Source: Parambassis ranga (lineage: Eukaryota > Chordata > Actinopteri > Ambassidae). From it: 64,000 nt of DNA. How positions within the stretch are numbered: the first letter of the stretch is position 1; every line of letters begins with the position of its first letter. Location: assembly GCF_900634625.1 (NCBI RefSeq), contig NC_041031.1, positions 8,080,904 through 8,144,903 on the forward strand, given 5' to 3'. A program made the position numbers and the translations under genes. Under the pieces are notes generated by a model. That model saw only the letters and a program-made list of their open reading frames with translations. It was not told the origin of the DNA and made no database searches. Positions 15,701 through 25,165 of this stretch are shown one piece after another.

Positions 15701-16488
15701 TCTCCCTGAGAGAGCATGATAGAGCTTCATTAACAACTCATCATTTGCAGCAAAAGTCGTGCTTCTGAACTTATTGAACTCTGTGAACTCTTATACAGTA
15801 TTTACTGTGAAACCTGCTTCAGTATTTGTTCCCCTTTGATTGAGTTCTGTTAAGTGATGATTTAATTTAACACTGCCCACATAAGATTTAGATTGAGGTC
15901 ATGGAAAACGACTGAAGGTCATTCTTCAACAGAGTTGCTACTTGTCAACAAAGGATCCACACTACAATTAGCAATAATTCAAAGAAATGTGTGTTTTTTT
16001 AAAAACTAATTGTGGATGGTTATGGGGAAAATTAAGCTTTTTATAAACACATAATACTTTACATTTAGCTACCGCAGCAAGGAAGTAGGGATGATTGAAA
16101 CTTTGTACGTTCACAACTGAATTATAATCTGGCTTTAGTCAGCGAATGTGTTGCGGTTATATGTGAAATGTTAAATTGCGAAATTAGAATTTCCCATAGA
16201 TATGAGTGCAAACAAAAGAATGATAAATGCCATATGATATCAGAAATGTCACCCTTCTACATTGTCACTGAGCAGACAATAAGAATTGCATCATTTGAAT
16301 GGATTTTGGTGTTAATATGAGTTACATTTAGACAGATTAACACTGTCTGTAGGTCATTAGTGTGCTCTGCCTGTGACATGAGGTTAACAGCTTAGCTGCC
16401 TAATATTTCTGAGAGTTATCAGATTAGGATCAGATTTTAATCAACAGCGCTCTCAGACGTCTCTGCTACCGGCTGCTGATTCATTCAG
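3767..16488. other. Intergenic stretch, no gene recognised
   Basis: No recognisable exon, RNA gene or large transposon was found over this 12.7 kb. The open frames are short (under 125 codons), lack homology I can recognise, and overlap one another on both strands as expected by chance. The segment at about 11580-11830 has an even base mix with few repeats and could be a conserved non-coding element, but I cannot test that. A single GCTAATTA homeodomain word lies at 10970-10977. Confidence 0.55.
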
Positions 16489-16640
16489 CCAATGGTAATT
16501 CAATGAAGCTTAGCTAAAGTTCAGTTAGGAACACATCTAAGTCACAAGCACGATTTACCACCTTCATCCAATCACAACCTGACACACAACCTTGGCCAAT
16601 CACTTGTAAGCTGTCAAAGCACAGATCCTATAATATAGCT
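16489..16640 (+). promoter_or_regulatory. CCAAT/TATA promoter-like cluster without an assigned gene
   Basis: Three CCAAT boxes in the same orientation start at 16489, 16568 and 16596, followed by TATAATA at 16629-16635. The last two CCAAT boxes are 28 bp apart, and the last lies about 33 bp upstream of the TATA-like word. Spacing of this kind suits NF-Y plus TATA promoters. A start site would fall near 16660. No convincing coding exon follows, so a non-coding transcript or chance are both possible. Confidence 0.3.
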
Positions 16641-16660
16641 GAGGCACAGGCGTCATACTG

Positions 16661-18270
16661 AACGCCTGCGAACAGAAGAAACACCTAACAACATATTTCT
16701 GCTGGAGTGCAATACACTCGACACAACCTTTAAGTGTCCTCTTGGAAAAATGATGGAGAATCAAAGAGTCAAGTGTTCAGATAATTTTCCTTCATAATTC
16801 TCCCTCAGCTCTCTTTTGTCATATTTCCTCTGACTTTCACACTGGTTCACAATGCTGCAAATTCCTCACTTGACAGTTCTTTAACACAGTCAGTCTGGCC
16901 TGTTTGAGTGCTGCTCTGCAAAGAGGAATGTCTGGAGCAGGAACTACAGTTCAGTACAGTATGTGACATTTCTAGTCACTGAAAGTTCCTTGTACTATTT
17001 TTACTACTATGTACTATTATTTAGAAGACATTTTAATAAAGTTTGAAGAATGCTAAACAACATAAGAAGAATGCTAAACAATGCCACAGAGGTGTGTCTG
17101 TTCAAAACCACAGGAAGAAGGCACTATGGACAAAAAAATCCCCTACTCTATTGTATCTATATGACTCAACCTCTCTGCATCCCCGAGTACACGTGTAGGC
17201 ACATTACATCATTACTGTCTTCTCGTTTTTCCCTTTATATCCCTGCTTTCCATCCTGCACAAATGAGATCATTGCTCTGATTTCATTCCGTGGCTGTTAT
17301 GGTTTGGGGGCATCTGGGAGACATTCCAGTGCACAACCACAGATCACAAGCCCGTACAGCGCCTCTTGTCCAGCCGTGTAATTCACAACAGCTGCAGAAC
17401 ACTTGAGCAAGAATACTGGCTGTACTCAATTAAATCTGGTAAAAAAAAAAAAGAGTGTACATGTACATCACTGTGAGTAATGTAATAATATTGTTTAAAC
17501 TGTGCTGACTGTACTTGTAACTAAACAAACCACAAAGACATAAAAAAGTGGAGTTCGTAAATGTTACAACTGTTTACAACTTTTCAAATAGAAATCATTG
17601 GGATGAAGGGAAGAACGATGTGGAGCCCTATGGTGACATCTAGTGGTCACACACAATTACTACATAAAGGGTATTTTTTTAACATTTTTACATTTTTGTA
17701 CATATATATAAAATGACACTAATGACAACCTGCATGTTGAATTATAATACACTATTGTGTGTTTTAAGTGAAATATTTTTTTCAAAGCAAGCTTCAAACT
17801 CTTTTGATTCCTATAAAAATGTCAGATATAACTTAATATAATCTTTAAAAAAAATTTAGCAGGAAGGAATCATGTGTTATTGTAATGGTTTCTATCTAAG
17901 ACCTTGGACTCTCCCTGAAGTGACACACAGTCACCTAAACTTCCTCATTCAGTCATCCACCTGTCCCCAGTTTCCTCATCAGTTCTCGGTGGTTTCAAAC
18001 CTGACCTATTGCCAAACATACGTGTTACAACTGTGTATGCAATAATTACAAAAGAATGCATGCCTGATGTTCTAACAGTGTTATTAAACATCATGTAGTT
18101 CTCTTATCATGCTATCCATGCACCATCTGTGGTTCACTTTTTTTGCTGTACTGTTTTTGTTTCACTTTGAGGGAGCTGTGTTTTCCTTACATCACCTGAT
18201 TGCTTGATTGCTGTTACTTTTGTGACATCACTGAGCTGTCAAACCTGTGTATCAGTATCTCTTGATTACA
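16661..18270. other. Intergenic stretch
   Basis: No gene is recognised. The stretch holds a short imperfect tandem duplication of about 17 nt (GAATGCTAAACAA...) at 17048-17083. A CTCF-like word lies on the minus strand at 17635-17646. Confidence 0.5.
17635..17646 (-). promoter_or_regulatory. CTCF-like core word
   Basis: The minus strand reads CCACTAGATGTC, which matches 11 of 12 positions of the CTCF core CCASYAGRKGGC. It lies about 1.7 kb upstream of the il12b TATA box and points away from il12b. Similar words occur inside some fish repeats, so occupancy is uncertain. Confidence 0.3.
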
Positions 18271-18272
18271 TC

Positions 18273-18304
18273 ATGGATAAAACCCATGATGGATAAAACC
18301 CATG
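18273..18304. repeat. Perfect 16-nt tandem duplication
   Basis: ATGGATAAAACCCATG occurs twice head to tail (18273-18288 and 18289-18304). The second copy runs into a small palindrome, AACCCA-tgatg-TGGGTT, at 18297-18313. It looks like a local slippage duplication and may vary between individuals. Confidence 0.8.
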
Positions 18305-18699
18305 ATGTGGGTTATTACTAACACAGTTCTTTCATGTCAGTACTTGCTGAAGAAAGAGTGATCAACTCTGTACATGTTACCTCAGCTGGTGGCTTTGGGG
18401 AATTGTTAGCTGTGCAGTGGGCTTTCACCTCCTTCTCTCTGCAACCATTTCCAGAACACCGTGAGAGTTCCAGATTAGAATGGGAATGCACATCATTGCA
18501 TTGTTTGTTGTACGTGAAATCACCTGACGTACACGGGGCTTCCATTGTTGTTTATTGTAAAGTACTCACCTGAGTTTTTCATGAGGCCTGCCCCTGGTCC
18601 TGTATCCGGTCAGCCCCGTGTACTCACCTGTTCTCCCTCCTAGCTAGGCTAACGCCATAATCTCTTAAATCTGTCTAACTGTAATTTGTCTTTGTTAAA

Positions 18700-18889
18700 A
18701 AACAGTTTAGACTCACAATAGCACGGCGGGTGGTACCTTCTCTTTTGCGAGCACACAGGCGACACGATAGTTGTAAAAATGGGTTTAGCTGAACTTGTTG
18801 TTTTAAAGGATTTGGACCGGAAGTCTCGTATTTGGTGGGCACGAGCACGTAAGGCCGCAGCTATTTGTTTTTGTCTTCAGTTATTTTAG
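18700..18889 (+). other. CpG-bearing segment with 36-codon ORF and strong splice donor
   Basis: A short island richer in CpG than its surroundings precedes an ATG at 18779. The frame runs 36 codons to a TAG at 18887-18889. Within it lies a strong donor, CAC|GTAAGG, after position 18848, which would leave a 23-codon start exon. An ETS-like CCGGAAG word lies inside at about 18818. I do not recognise the peptide. It could be an upstream non-coding exon or promoter, or chance. It lies about 460 bp upstream of the il12b TATA box on the same strand. Confidence 0.25.
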
Positions 18890-19136
18890 TTTTTTTTAAA
18901 GTATCCCTGCTTTAGAATTCCAGCACGACAGTAAGAAAGGTGTTAGTAAGTATCAATAGAGAACCCGTGGTTATGCTATGCTAACTTTTTGTTGGCTTAT
19001 TGACACCTGAAACGGTGTCAGTCCGCTTAATTAAGGATGCTTCCCTTTTCACAATGTTAAGTGAAAATAAAATGACACAGGAAACATGCCAGGCTTAAAG
19101 TAAACAAACATGGACTGTGCACAATATGGACAGAAA

Positions 19137-19146
19137 GGAACTGAAA
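19137..19146 (+). promoter_or_regulatory. PU.1-IRF composite element (EICE) upstream of il12b
   Basis: GGAACTGAAA is a perfect match to the ETS-IRF composite consensus GGAANNGAAA. It lies 160 bp upstream of the il12b TATA box. In mammals IL12B transcription in macrophages and dendritic cells depends on PU.1/IRF-family binding near the promoter, so the placement makes sense. Binding is inferred. Confidence 0.45.
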
Positions 19147-19277
19147 GCATACAATGAAGTGGTGCTGTGGTGTGTTGTAGAGGTTAAATGCCGGGGGTGG
19201 AAGTGAGTAGTGCTGGATGGCATTCCTCTGACATTCAGAAAGCGACGTTCCTCTGGACTTTTTCCTCTTAGTGATGT

Positions 19278-19291
19278 GGGGGAATTTGTCC
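19278..19291 (-). promoter_or_regulatory. NF-kB-like site next to the il12b TATA box
   Basis: The plus strand reads GGGGGAATTTGTCC, that is GGACAAATTCCCCC on the minus strand. This resembles the half-site-type kB element of mammalian IL12B promoters, with a C-run following AAATT. It sits 15 bp upstream of TATAAAA. It is not a full decameric kB consensus, so it is a candidate only. An ETS-like TTTCCTC lies at 19261-19267. Confidence 0.4.
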
Positions 19292-19305
19292 ATGCATTGT
19301 CGGCC

Positions 19306-19312
19306 TATAAAA
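19306..19312 (+). promoter_or_regulatory. il12b TATA box
   Basis: TATAAAA is placed so that transcription would begin near 19336. About 22 bp of non-coding exon 1 would follow, up to the donor AAG|GTAAGATC after 19358. The intron then ends in a pyrimidine-rich acceptor directly before the start codon. Confidence 0.65.
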
Positions 19313-19335
19313 CTCCTACAGTTGCAAGATCGCTA

Positions 19336-19358
19336 GTAAATCTGGAGTCAATGACAAG
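19336..19358 (+). other. il12b: il12b non-coding exon 1 (predicted)
   Basis: The exon is bounded on the left by the expected start site about 30 bp after TATAAAA and on the right by a strong donor, AAG|GTAAGA. A non-coding first exon followed by a coding second exon is also the human IL12B layout. The exact start is inferred. Confidence 0.5.
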
Positions 19359-19705
19359 GTAAGATCACTTTTGACTGACCTAATTTGAAGAGCACTTATT
19401 AAAGAAAAATAAGTCTCTCCAGCTAGAAATACATCACCAGTTAAAGCAATACTCATATAAAAGTATGCAGTTATTATTATTATTGTATGTTTTTTTTAAA
19501 TTGATGTAGACACTGCTGATTATTTAATATAGCTAATGATTTTACCACTAATAGTCTTTTTAAACTTTATTCTATAGGCATGTCCAACCAATATTCTGTT
19601 CTGTTATTATTACTTAACTTTTTTTTCTATTCCATTATACATGTTACTTTTTCTTTCTCGTCCACCCTCTTCACATCATGGTCCTCACTTCTCTCTTTTT
19701 TCCAG

Positions 19706-19793
19706 ATGAAGTTATTTCTTCTCTGCATCATCCCTGCATGTCTACAAGCCACATTCCCAAATCCTAGGAACCACTGGACTCTGTTGCCCAACA
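19706..19793 (+). CDS. il12b: il12b coding exon 2 (signal peptide)
   Basis: Residues 1-29 plus one base. The exon begins exactly at the ATG behind a TTTTTTCCAG acceptor and encodes MKLFLLCIIPACLQA, a typical secretion signal. It ends at donor A|GTATGC. The next intron (164 bp) contains an (AT)n(GT)n microsatellite. Confidence 0.85.
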
Positions 19794-21791
19794 GTATGCT
19801 TCATCTTCACGACAATACATGTTCCCCTCTCTTCTCTTTTTTTCTCTCTCTGAATAAGCATATGTATATATATATATGTGTGTGTGTGTGCAGGTATGTA
19901 TATATAGACACACACACCTCTTTCATTTCCTTTATTTGTGAATGTGTCCCCTCCTAGTTCTGGTTTTGGAGGTGGACGGCACTTTGGGTGAACAGCCTCT
20001 GAGCTGCATTGAGTTGCCAGAAGAGCGCCTGAGGACAGACAATCGGAGCCTAAGTATTGTCTGGAAAAAGAATGGGGTAGAAGAAACTCAGAGAGGAAAC
20101 TCGTATATGGTGCATCTTGAGGAAAGCATAGGTGGGGGCAACTACACCTGCCACAGCGAGGACGGATCACTTCTTAATCACACTGTAGTCTTGATTCAGG
20201 AAGACTGGACCAAAAGGAAGAAGATTCTAGTGAAAACTGATCAAGGTAAGGGCTAATATAACAGTGACACGGCAGCAAATGGAAATTTTGAAAGTATTTG
20301 CACTGTGAAATAGTCTTGTGTTGTCTGCCGTTTCTCATTAGAAGATTACCTAAAGTGCTATGCTCAAAACTACAATGGAGAGTTCCACTGCTCTTGGACT
20401 TGGCACAGCAGTCGTGTTGGCAAAGTAGCATTCATCAAAGCTCGACGGTAAGCTCGCAAGCTGCTGACATGTTTTCTGTTTTGCTGTCCAATAATAACAC
20501 AGTGTTCCAACTTGTGTCGGTGCTGAGACTACACAGTCACATCCATAAATACCATCTTCTAAAATGAAACATAACAAAGTACATGTTTGTGTAATTTGAA
20601 GGACATTTGAAATTACTTTTCATATAAAAATAATACAGATACAAATTTTCTTTAATAATATATTTTATCACTAGGTGCTCCTTCACCTAAATTGCTAGTC
20701 AGACCGTGTTGCATCATCAAAGTAAAAACATTTTTTTTCCACTTTATACAGTAATTCTGACAGCTACACCAGTCAGTGTTCTGTGGACAGCAGTGCTCAG
20801 CTTTGGACGTGCTCTTCAGGTCACAGTAACTTCAGCTGTTCAGTGGATAACAGCGGGAGTGGCATCTCCTGCCTGGATAAGCTGCACTGCCCCTATGCAG
20901 AGGAGAGCCAGCAGATCCATATCACCGTCTATGTGAGGACTGACTTCCTGGTGGAGAACTACTCTAAAGACTTTTACTTGTCAGAGATAGGTGAGACTTG
21001 TGCAATTCTTATTTTCTTTTGTTTGTTTCTATTTGTTTTCATCTAACCATATGTTTTGTTTCCACCCTCAATAGTGAAACCTGACAAGGTAACGATTGGC
21101 AAAGTCAACACTACATTGATACAGTGGAGTTACCCAAGTTCCTGGAGCAGCCCCTACTCTTATTTCCCCCTCACTTTTCAGATTGCACAGATTAGGAGTA
21201 GATGTAAAAGGTGTGACAACCCGTGTAATGACTCAAAACTTTCAAAGGTAAGAGGAACTTTGCCAAATTCTCATGACGATTCCAAACTTAAACATAAAGC
21301 AAAGTGAAAAAATTCAGGAAATGTCAAGTTTGCAGTTCAAAAAAAGATGAGAAAGTGGAAGAAAGACTCAATGTTGTTTCACCCTAAGGTTGTTTTCCTT
21401 TTAGACGCTGAAAGTTCACTCTTCAGATAGCTGTCAGTTTCAAGTGAAGCACAAGGCAAAGGCTGTGTGTGTCCGTGCAAAGGATGCTCTCTGTAACTCA
21501 CAATGGAGTGAGTGGAGCCATGTCAGGTTAGTTTCAGTATCCTAGTAATGTTCTGACTGTAAAAACCTTTTGCAGGTTTCTGAATATTCAGAAACAAGAT
21601 GTGTTACTGTGCATTGTGATGTGTATTGCACACAGAAAATGCTGTTAAAATGATACACTTAATAAGCTGGGTAGCTTTCTGCAATTTAATTCCTTTCTTA
21701 TTTTTTTTACAGTCTGAGAAGAAATGGAAAGAACAAGAGAAAAGACAAACTGCAAAAAAGCAGACGAGCACAGAAGAACCAAACATCTTAA
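19706..21791 (+). CDS. il12b: Interleukin-12 subunit beta (IL-12/IL-23 p40), complete, 7 coding exons
   Basis: This encodes the secreted p40 chain, which in vertebrates pairs with p35 to give IL-12 or with p19 to give IL-23 and drives Th1/Th17-type immunity. Joining 19706-19793, 19958-20245, 20342-20447, 20752-20990, 21075-21247, 21405-21526 and 21713-21791 gives 364 residues with every junction GT..AG and in phase. Visible parts are a hydrophobic signal peptide (about 1-15), an Ig domain with the C46/C94 pair and 'NYTCH', and two fibronectin type III domains. Paired-cysteine 'KCYAQNYNGEFHCSW' lies at 130-144, and WSEWS at 332-336. Several N-glycosylation sequons occur (for example N91 and N103). 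Human p40 is 328 residues; the excess here includes a basic 26-residue tail (11 K/R) after the WSXWS box. Teleosts carry several p40 paralogues and I cannot say which this is, though linkage to ebf1 suits the orthologous locus. Confidence 0.93.
19860..19916. repeat. AT/GT/AC microsatellite in il12b intron 2
   Basis: Alternating TATATA and TGTGTGTG tracts are followed by TATATA and ACACACAC. The GT run (about 19877-19890) and AC run (about 19908-19917) are complementary and could fold into a hairpin within a 164 bp intron. Confidence 0.8.
19958..20245 (+). CDS. il12b: il12b coding exon 3 (Ig domain)
   Basis: Residues 30-125. It contains the Ig-fold cysteines C46 and C94, the tryptophan at 65, and sequons at N91 and N103. 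Acceptor CTCCTAG, donor CAAG|GTAAGG. Confidence 0.92.
20342..20447 (+). CDS. il12b: il12b coding exon 4 (start of first FNIII domain)
   Basis: Residues 126-160. The conserved 'CYAQNYNGEFHCSW' stretch (C131 and C142) corresponds to the 'CEAKNYSGRFTCWW' region of human p40. Acceptor TCTCATTAG, donor CG|GTAAGC. Confidence 0.92.
20752..20990 (+). CDS. il12b: il12b coding exon 5
   Basis: Residues 161-240. It covers the cysteine-bearing core of the cytokine-receptor-like domain, including 'CPYAEES', matching human 'CPAAEES', and 'VENYSKDFYLSEI', matching human 'YENYTSSFFIRDI'. Acceptor TATACAG, donor ATAG|GTGAGA. Confidence 0.92.
21075..21247 (+). CDS. il12b: il12b coding exon 6 (second FNIII domain)
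   Basis: Residues 241-298, beginning 'VKPDKV' and containing 'WSYPSSWSSPYSYFPLTF', the counterpart of human 'WEYPDTWSTPHSYFSLTF'. Acceptor CTCAATAG, donor AAG|GTAAGA. Confidence 0.92.
21405..21526 (+). CDS. il12b: il12b coding exon 7 (WSXWS exon)
   Basis: Residues 299-338. It carries 'VCVRAKDALCNSQWSEWSHV', with the class I cytokine receptor WSXWS box as WSEWS at 332-336. Acceptor CCTTTTAG, donor AG|GTTAGT. Confidence 0.92.
21713..21791 (+). CDS. il12b: il12b coding exon 8 (basic tail and stop)
   Basis: Residues 339-364 and the TAA at 21789-21791. The tail carries 11 K/R in 26 residues with one acidic residue. Acceptor TTTTTTTTACAG. The human protein ends a few residues after its WSXWS motif, so this tail is an addition relative to human. 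Confidence 0.82.
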
Positions 21792-21865
21792 GAGATGTAT
21801 GATTTTTTAAAATCTTTTATTATCTTTTATTTAGCAGTTATCAAGTAATGTGATTTTTTTTTCCA

Positions 21866-21875
21866 AATAAATAAA
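21866..21875 (+). terminator. il12b polyadenylation signal
   Basis: Two overlapping AATAAA hexamers (21866-21871 and 21870-21875) lie about 75 bp after the stop, followed by a T-rich downstream stretch at about 21895-21910. This implies a very short 3' UTR. Confidence 0.7.
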
Positions 21876-22226
21876 ACATAATTAAACACATCCTTTTGTT
21901 TTTGTTTGTCATGAAATACAAAGCACTTTACTTTTAATTTACTGAATGACTAAAGGCTTCATCCTTGCAACAAAATACAATTTACTATTGGGTATTGCTG
22001 GAGGTACCTATATTCTTTACTTAAGCAGTTGTAGTAACCAAGTGTTCGAATTACCTAGAAGTTGAATCCAAGTTAATGAAAAGTTGACCTTTGAGGGATG
22101 CATAGGTTTGCAACAATACAACTATATTAAAAGAAAAATAAAACACTAACTGTGGTGAGTCTGATTTGAAAGTGGTATTATCCTTCGGTTTAAAATTGTC
22201 AGTAACGCAAAATATTCACAATTTTA

Positions 22227-22261
22227 TTACACGTTTCCCGACATATATGGGAAATGTGTAA
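22227..22261. repeat. Inverted repeat / stem-loop
   Basis: Arms TTACACGTTTCCC (22227-22239) and GGGAAATGTGTAA (22249-22261) pair at 12 of 13 positions around a 9-nt loop. The mismatch would be a G-U pair in RNA. No transposon ends or coding sequence are evident around it. Confidence 0.6.
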
Positions 22262-23945
22262 ATGGTATAACACCATCTTGTTTAAGCAGAGACAGTGGTG
22301 TGACTGGGTTGGTGGGTGTGGAATGTGGCAATTTGTGCTACCTATCAGTGACAGCTTGACAGTGCTGGACCACGCTGGAGCAATGCAGGCGAGGAGGTCA
22401 CATTTTTACAGCCACTGGATGTAGTGATGAGGTTTTGTTTTTGTATTTTTTACACAGTCAATAACCAGGGCAAGATTGCCTACTTTCATGCTTTGCCTCT
22501 TAAGTGGCAAGTGGTTGGTTGGGTAACTGCGCTGAAATGAGAGAACCCTCTTTGTAGCGACTACTGTGTAATCAGCCGTAGTGTGGAGGATGTGGTGTTT
22601 TAGGTTCACTGTTGACTCAGCCTACCAACAAGTACAACACAGCACTCTCTGTTTTGACTTTTCCTCTTACAAGACCAGGTGTACATACCGGTACCTTCAA
22701 CTCATTTAGCCGTTAGCCTTTAGCAGCAGTGCACCAGTACAGAAACAAGTCAATGACAATATGGCACTGTACATGTTCATTTATGTATAAATTAAATGAC
22801 TTGCTTTGTTGACAGTGTTAAAGATGGATTATCCATATTTTCATATTGCTATTTGCACTGATCAAACATACACATTGTTACAGCAGGAACAGTAATACAG
22901 TTTTTTCACTGAAGTCCACACCAGTGTTTTGTCCTTGTGCCATAAAGTCCAGCAGTGTCAATAGTACTTTCTGCTTGACTAACAGTGAAACAATGTTCAG
23001 GATTACATCACTGTAGCCAGGTGGTGAGAGTGTGGTTTTTGGTAGAAACTGTCCGTCTCACACTGGCAAATCACTTAACTGTTGGTAAATGTCTGTCTGC
23101 TTTCTGTTCACTGCAAGCAGATATGGCACATGGTATTTCCTGTGTTCAGTGCCAAGAGACACATTATGTTTTTCTTTCATCTTTCTGTCTCTTGGATGCA
23201 GCTTCATATTTGTCAATCAAAGTTTTGGCACATACCCTAAATCTACTTTTTATTTAAAAAAAAAGCATGAGGATGCTGAACAAGTTTTTACAGGATCAGC
23301 TGATAAATGACAAAAATATAGTTACAGTCAAAACCAATGATAGTAACATAACAGAACAGACTATTTAAAATCCCTAAACAGTGAAAACTAATATGCAAAC
23401 TGAGCTGAGTAAACACCCCAATGAGAGGAAGCTCATTTACGGTTTACTGCTGAGTTTAACCTCAGTACATTGACCTTTAAACAACAAAAGGGGCCAATGT
23501 GTTAAGATAATGCTGGTCCCTAATGACATATTCATTGCCAGTAAAACTTATTTTCTGAGACAGAGGAAGTGTCTTCTCTTACTCAGGCTTATTGTAATGT
23601 AAGTATTCAACTAATTTAGTCACTGTAGTGAGTCATGACTTTATCCTTCCAGTGTGACTTATTTATACTAGTGTCATGGTCCCGTGGTTTTTGACATGTG
23701 TCTCCTTAAAATGAAACCATGATGAATTCTTATGTCAAGATGTAGTATGTAATACTTCACAAACACTAGTATACAAGACTACCACACCAATATGGCATAT
23801 TCGACTCAACTCATTTAATGCCAGGTTAAGAAATCTTAAATAAATTATTTATCAACTTAAGTCTGATAACTAGCCACCAATACTATTTTTTGTTTTTTGG
23901 ATCTTAGAACTGTTACTTTTTCATTGAAAAAAAAAGACCAAGGGT

Positions 23946-23998
23946 ATAGGAATACAGACGCAATTTCCCCGTTGTGGGACAAAAAAGGTTTTCTTAAT
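23946..23998 (-). repeat. Fragment of dispersed teleost repeat
   Basis: On the minus strand this reads ATTAAGAAAACC, TTTTTTGTCCCACAACGGGG and AAATTGCG. It shares its start and the GGGGAAAT block with the copy at 36243 in opposite orientation. Sequences of this 'TTTGTCCCACAATGGGGAAATT' type are frequent in fish genomes. I do not assign a family name. Confidence 0.55.
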
Positions 23999-25153
23999 CT
24001 TCTTAATGTAGAACTGTCACTAATCTATGTAACTTATGCTGATGTTCCATATTAAATAAACCGGTTAGCTAACACCATGTGGTGAAAAGGTTATCCCATC
24101 CTCACCAGGAGAATGACAGTAGTATTTTCTAAAAGGCAATTTAAGTGCAATAATGTTAAGCAAAGTGAATTTAAAGCTTAAATGTATTTAACATTAACAA
24201 AATTATATTTGTATGTAGAAATGTGATGATTGTCTTTTTACACACAGGAAATTAGAAGAAGTCCCCCAAATTATTATTAAATAAGGGAATTACTTGCCCT
24301 TTAAAAGCATCAATCTAAACACTCTAAAACTCCAGTGTATTGTTAACAAAGTGCATCCACCTGACACGTTAAACACCAAATTTCCGTGTCACATGTAAGA
24401 AAAGCCCATGCAAACAATGTCAAAGAATAGTAAGCCACTCTTCTCAGGATTTGTCCATAACTTGGTTGGTCAGGTGGTTGCAGTGAGCACTTATTTCATT
24501 TCCCTGTCATTAAAAAGCAGAAGAGGTTGTCAGCTACTTCACACCCCTGACCTTTGGCATTTGGCTGTTTCTTGCAGGCATCTGACAACATTTTTTGGGA
24601 AATGGCACTGATCTTCTCCGTACACTTAAAATGTGATTTGCTGGCACTGCATTCCACTTTTGAAATTTCTGCATCTTAGTGTATCTGTGTTGGTGTGTAA
24701 ATCACCTTGGTAAAATGACAGCTTAAGAAACATGTCCGTGTAAAGCAATTTAGATCCCATTAAATTATTAAAATAGGTTTCACATTAGTTTTTTACATAT
24801 TATATTTAGTCAATCTATAAATAAATCCCCCCCCCCCATAAATACATAGCCTAATAATAATAATAATATTCTAAACAAACTAACAACAGTCAGTTTTGCA
24901 CATGAATAATGTCATTACCATCTGATGTTACCTACAAGATCAATTACATTCACAACTTGTTCTCATGACTCCACCATCTCTCTGACCTTGTCTCCATTTG
25001 TTGACCATGTTAATTAATGGAGCACATAAGTAGCTATTTGGACAGATGGTATTTTTCTGCATGCTACTTACTATGCAAGTGCTACATTTGAGAATCCAAC
25101 TGACTTTAAGTGGAGAAAAGGTGCCTCAAGAGTCATGTAATGTATTTTATAGG

Positions 25154-25165
25154 CCACTAGATGGC
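25154..25165 (+). promoter_or_regulatory. CTCF-like core word between il12b and ebf1
   Basis: CCACTAGATGGC matches the CTCF core CCASYAGRKGGC at all 12 positions and is followed by AAC. It lies 3.4 kb after the il12b stop and 3.4 kb before the ebf1 start, pointing toward ebf1. Occupancy is inferred. Confidence 0.45.

Larger units (their letters stand above)
21890..25140. other. il12b-ebf1 intergenic region, left part
   Basis: No gene is recognised. It contains a near-perfect stem-loop at 22227-22261, a fragment of a dispersed repeat at 23946-23998, and an 11-nt C run at 24837-24847. Confidence 0.6.
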
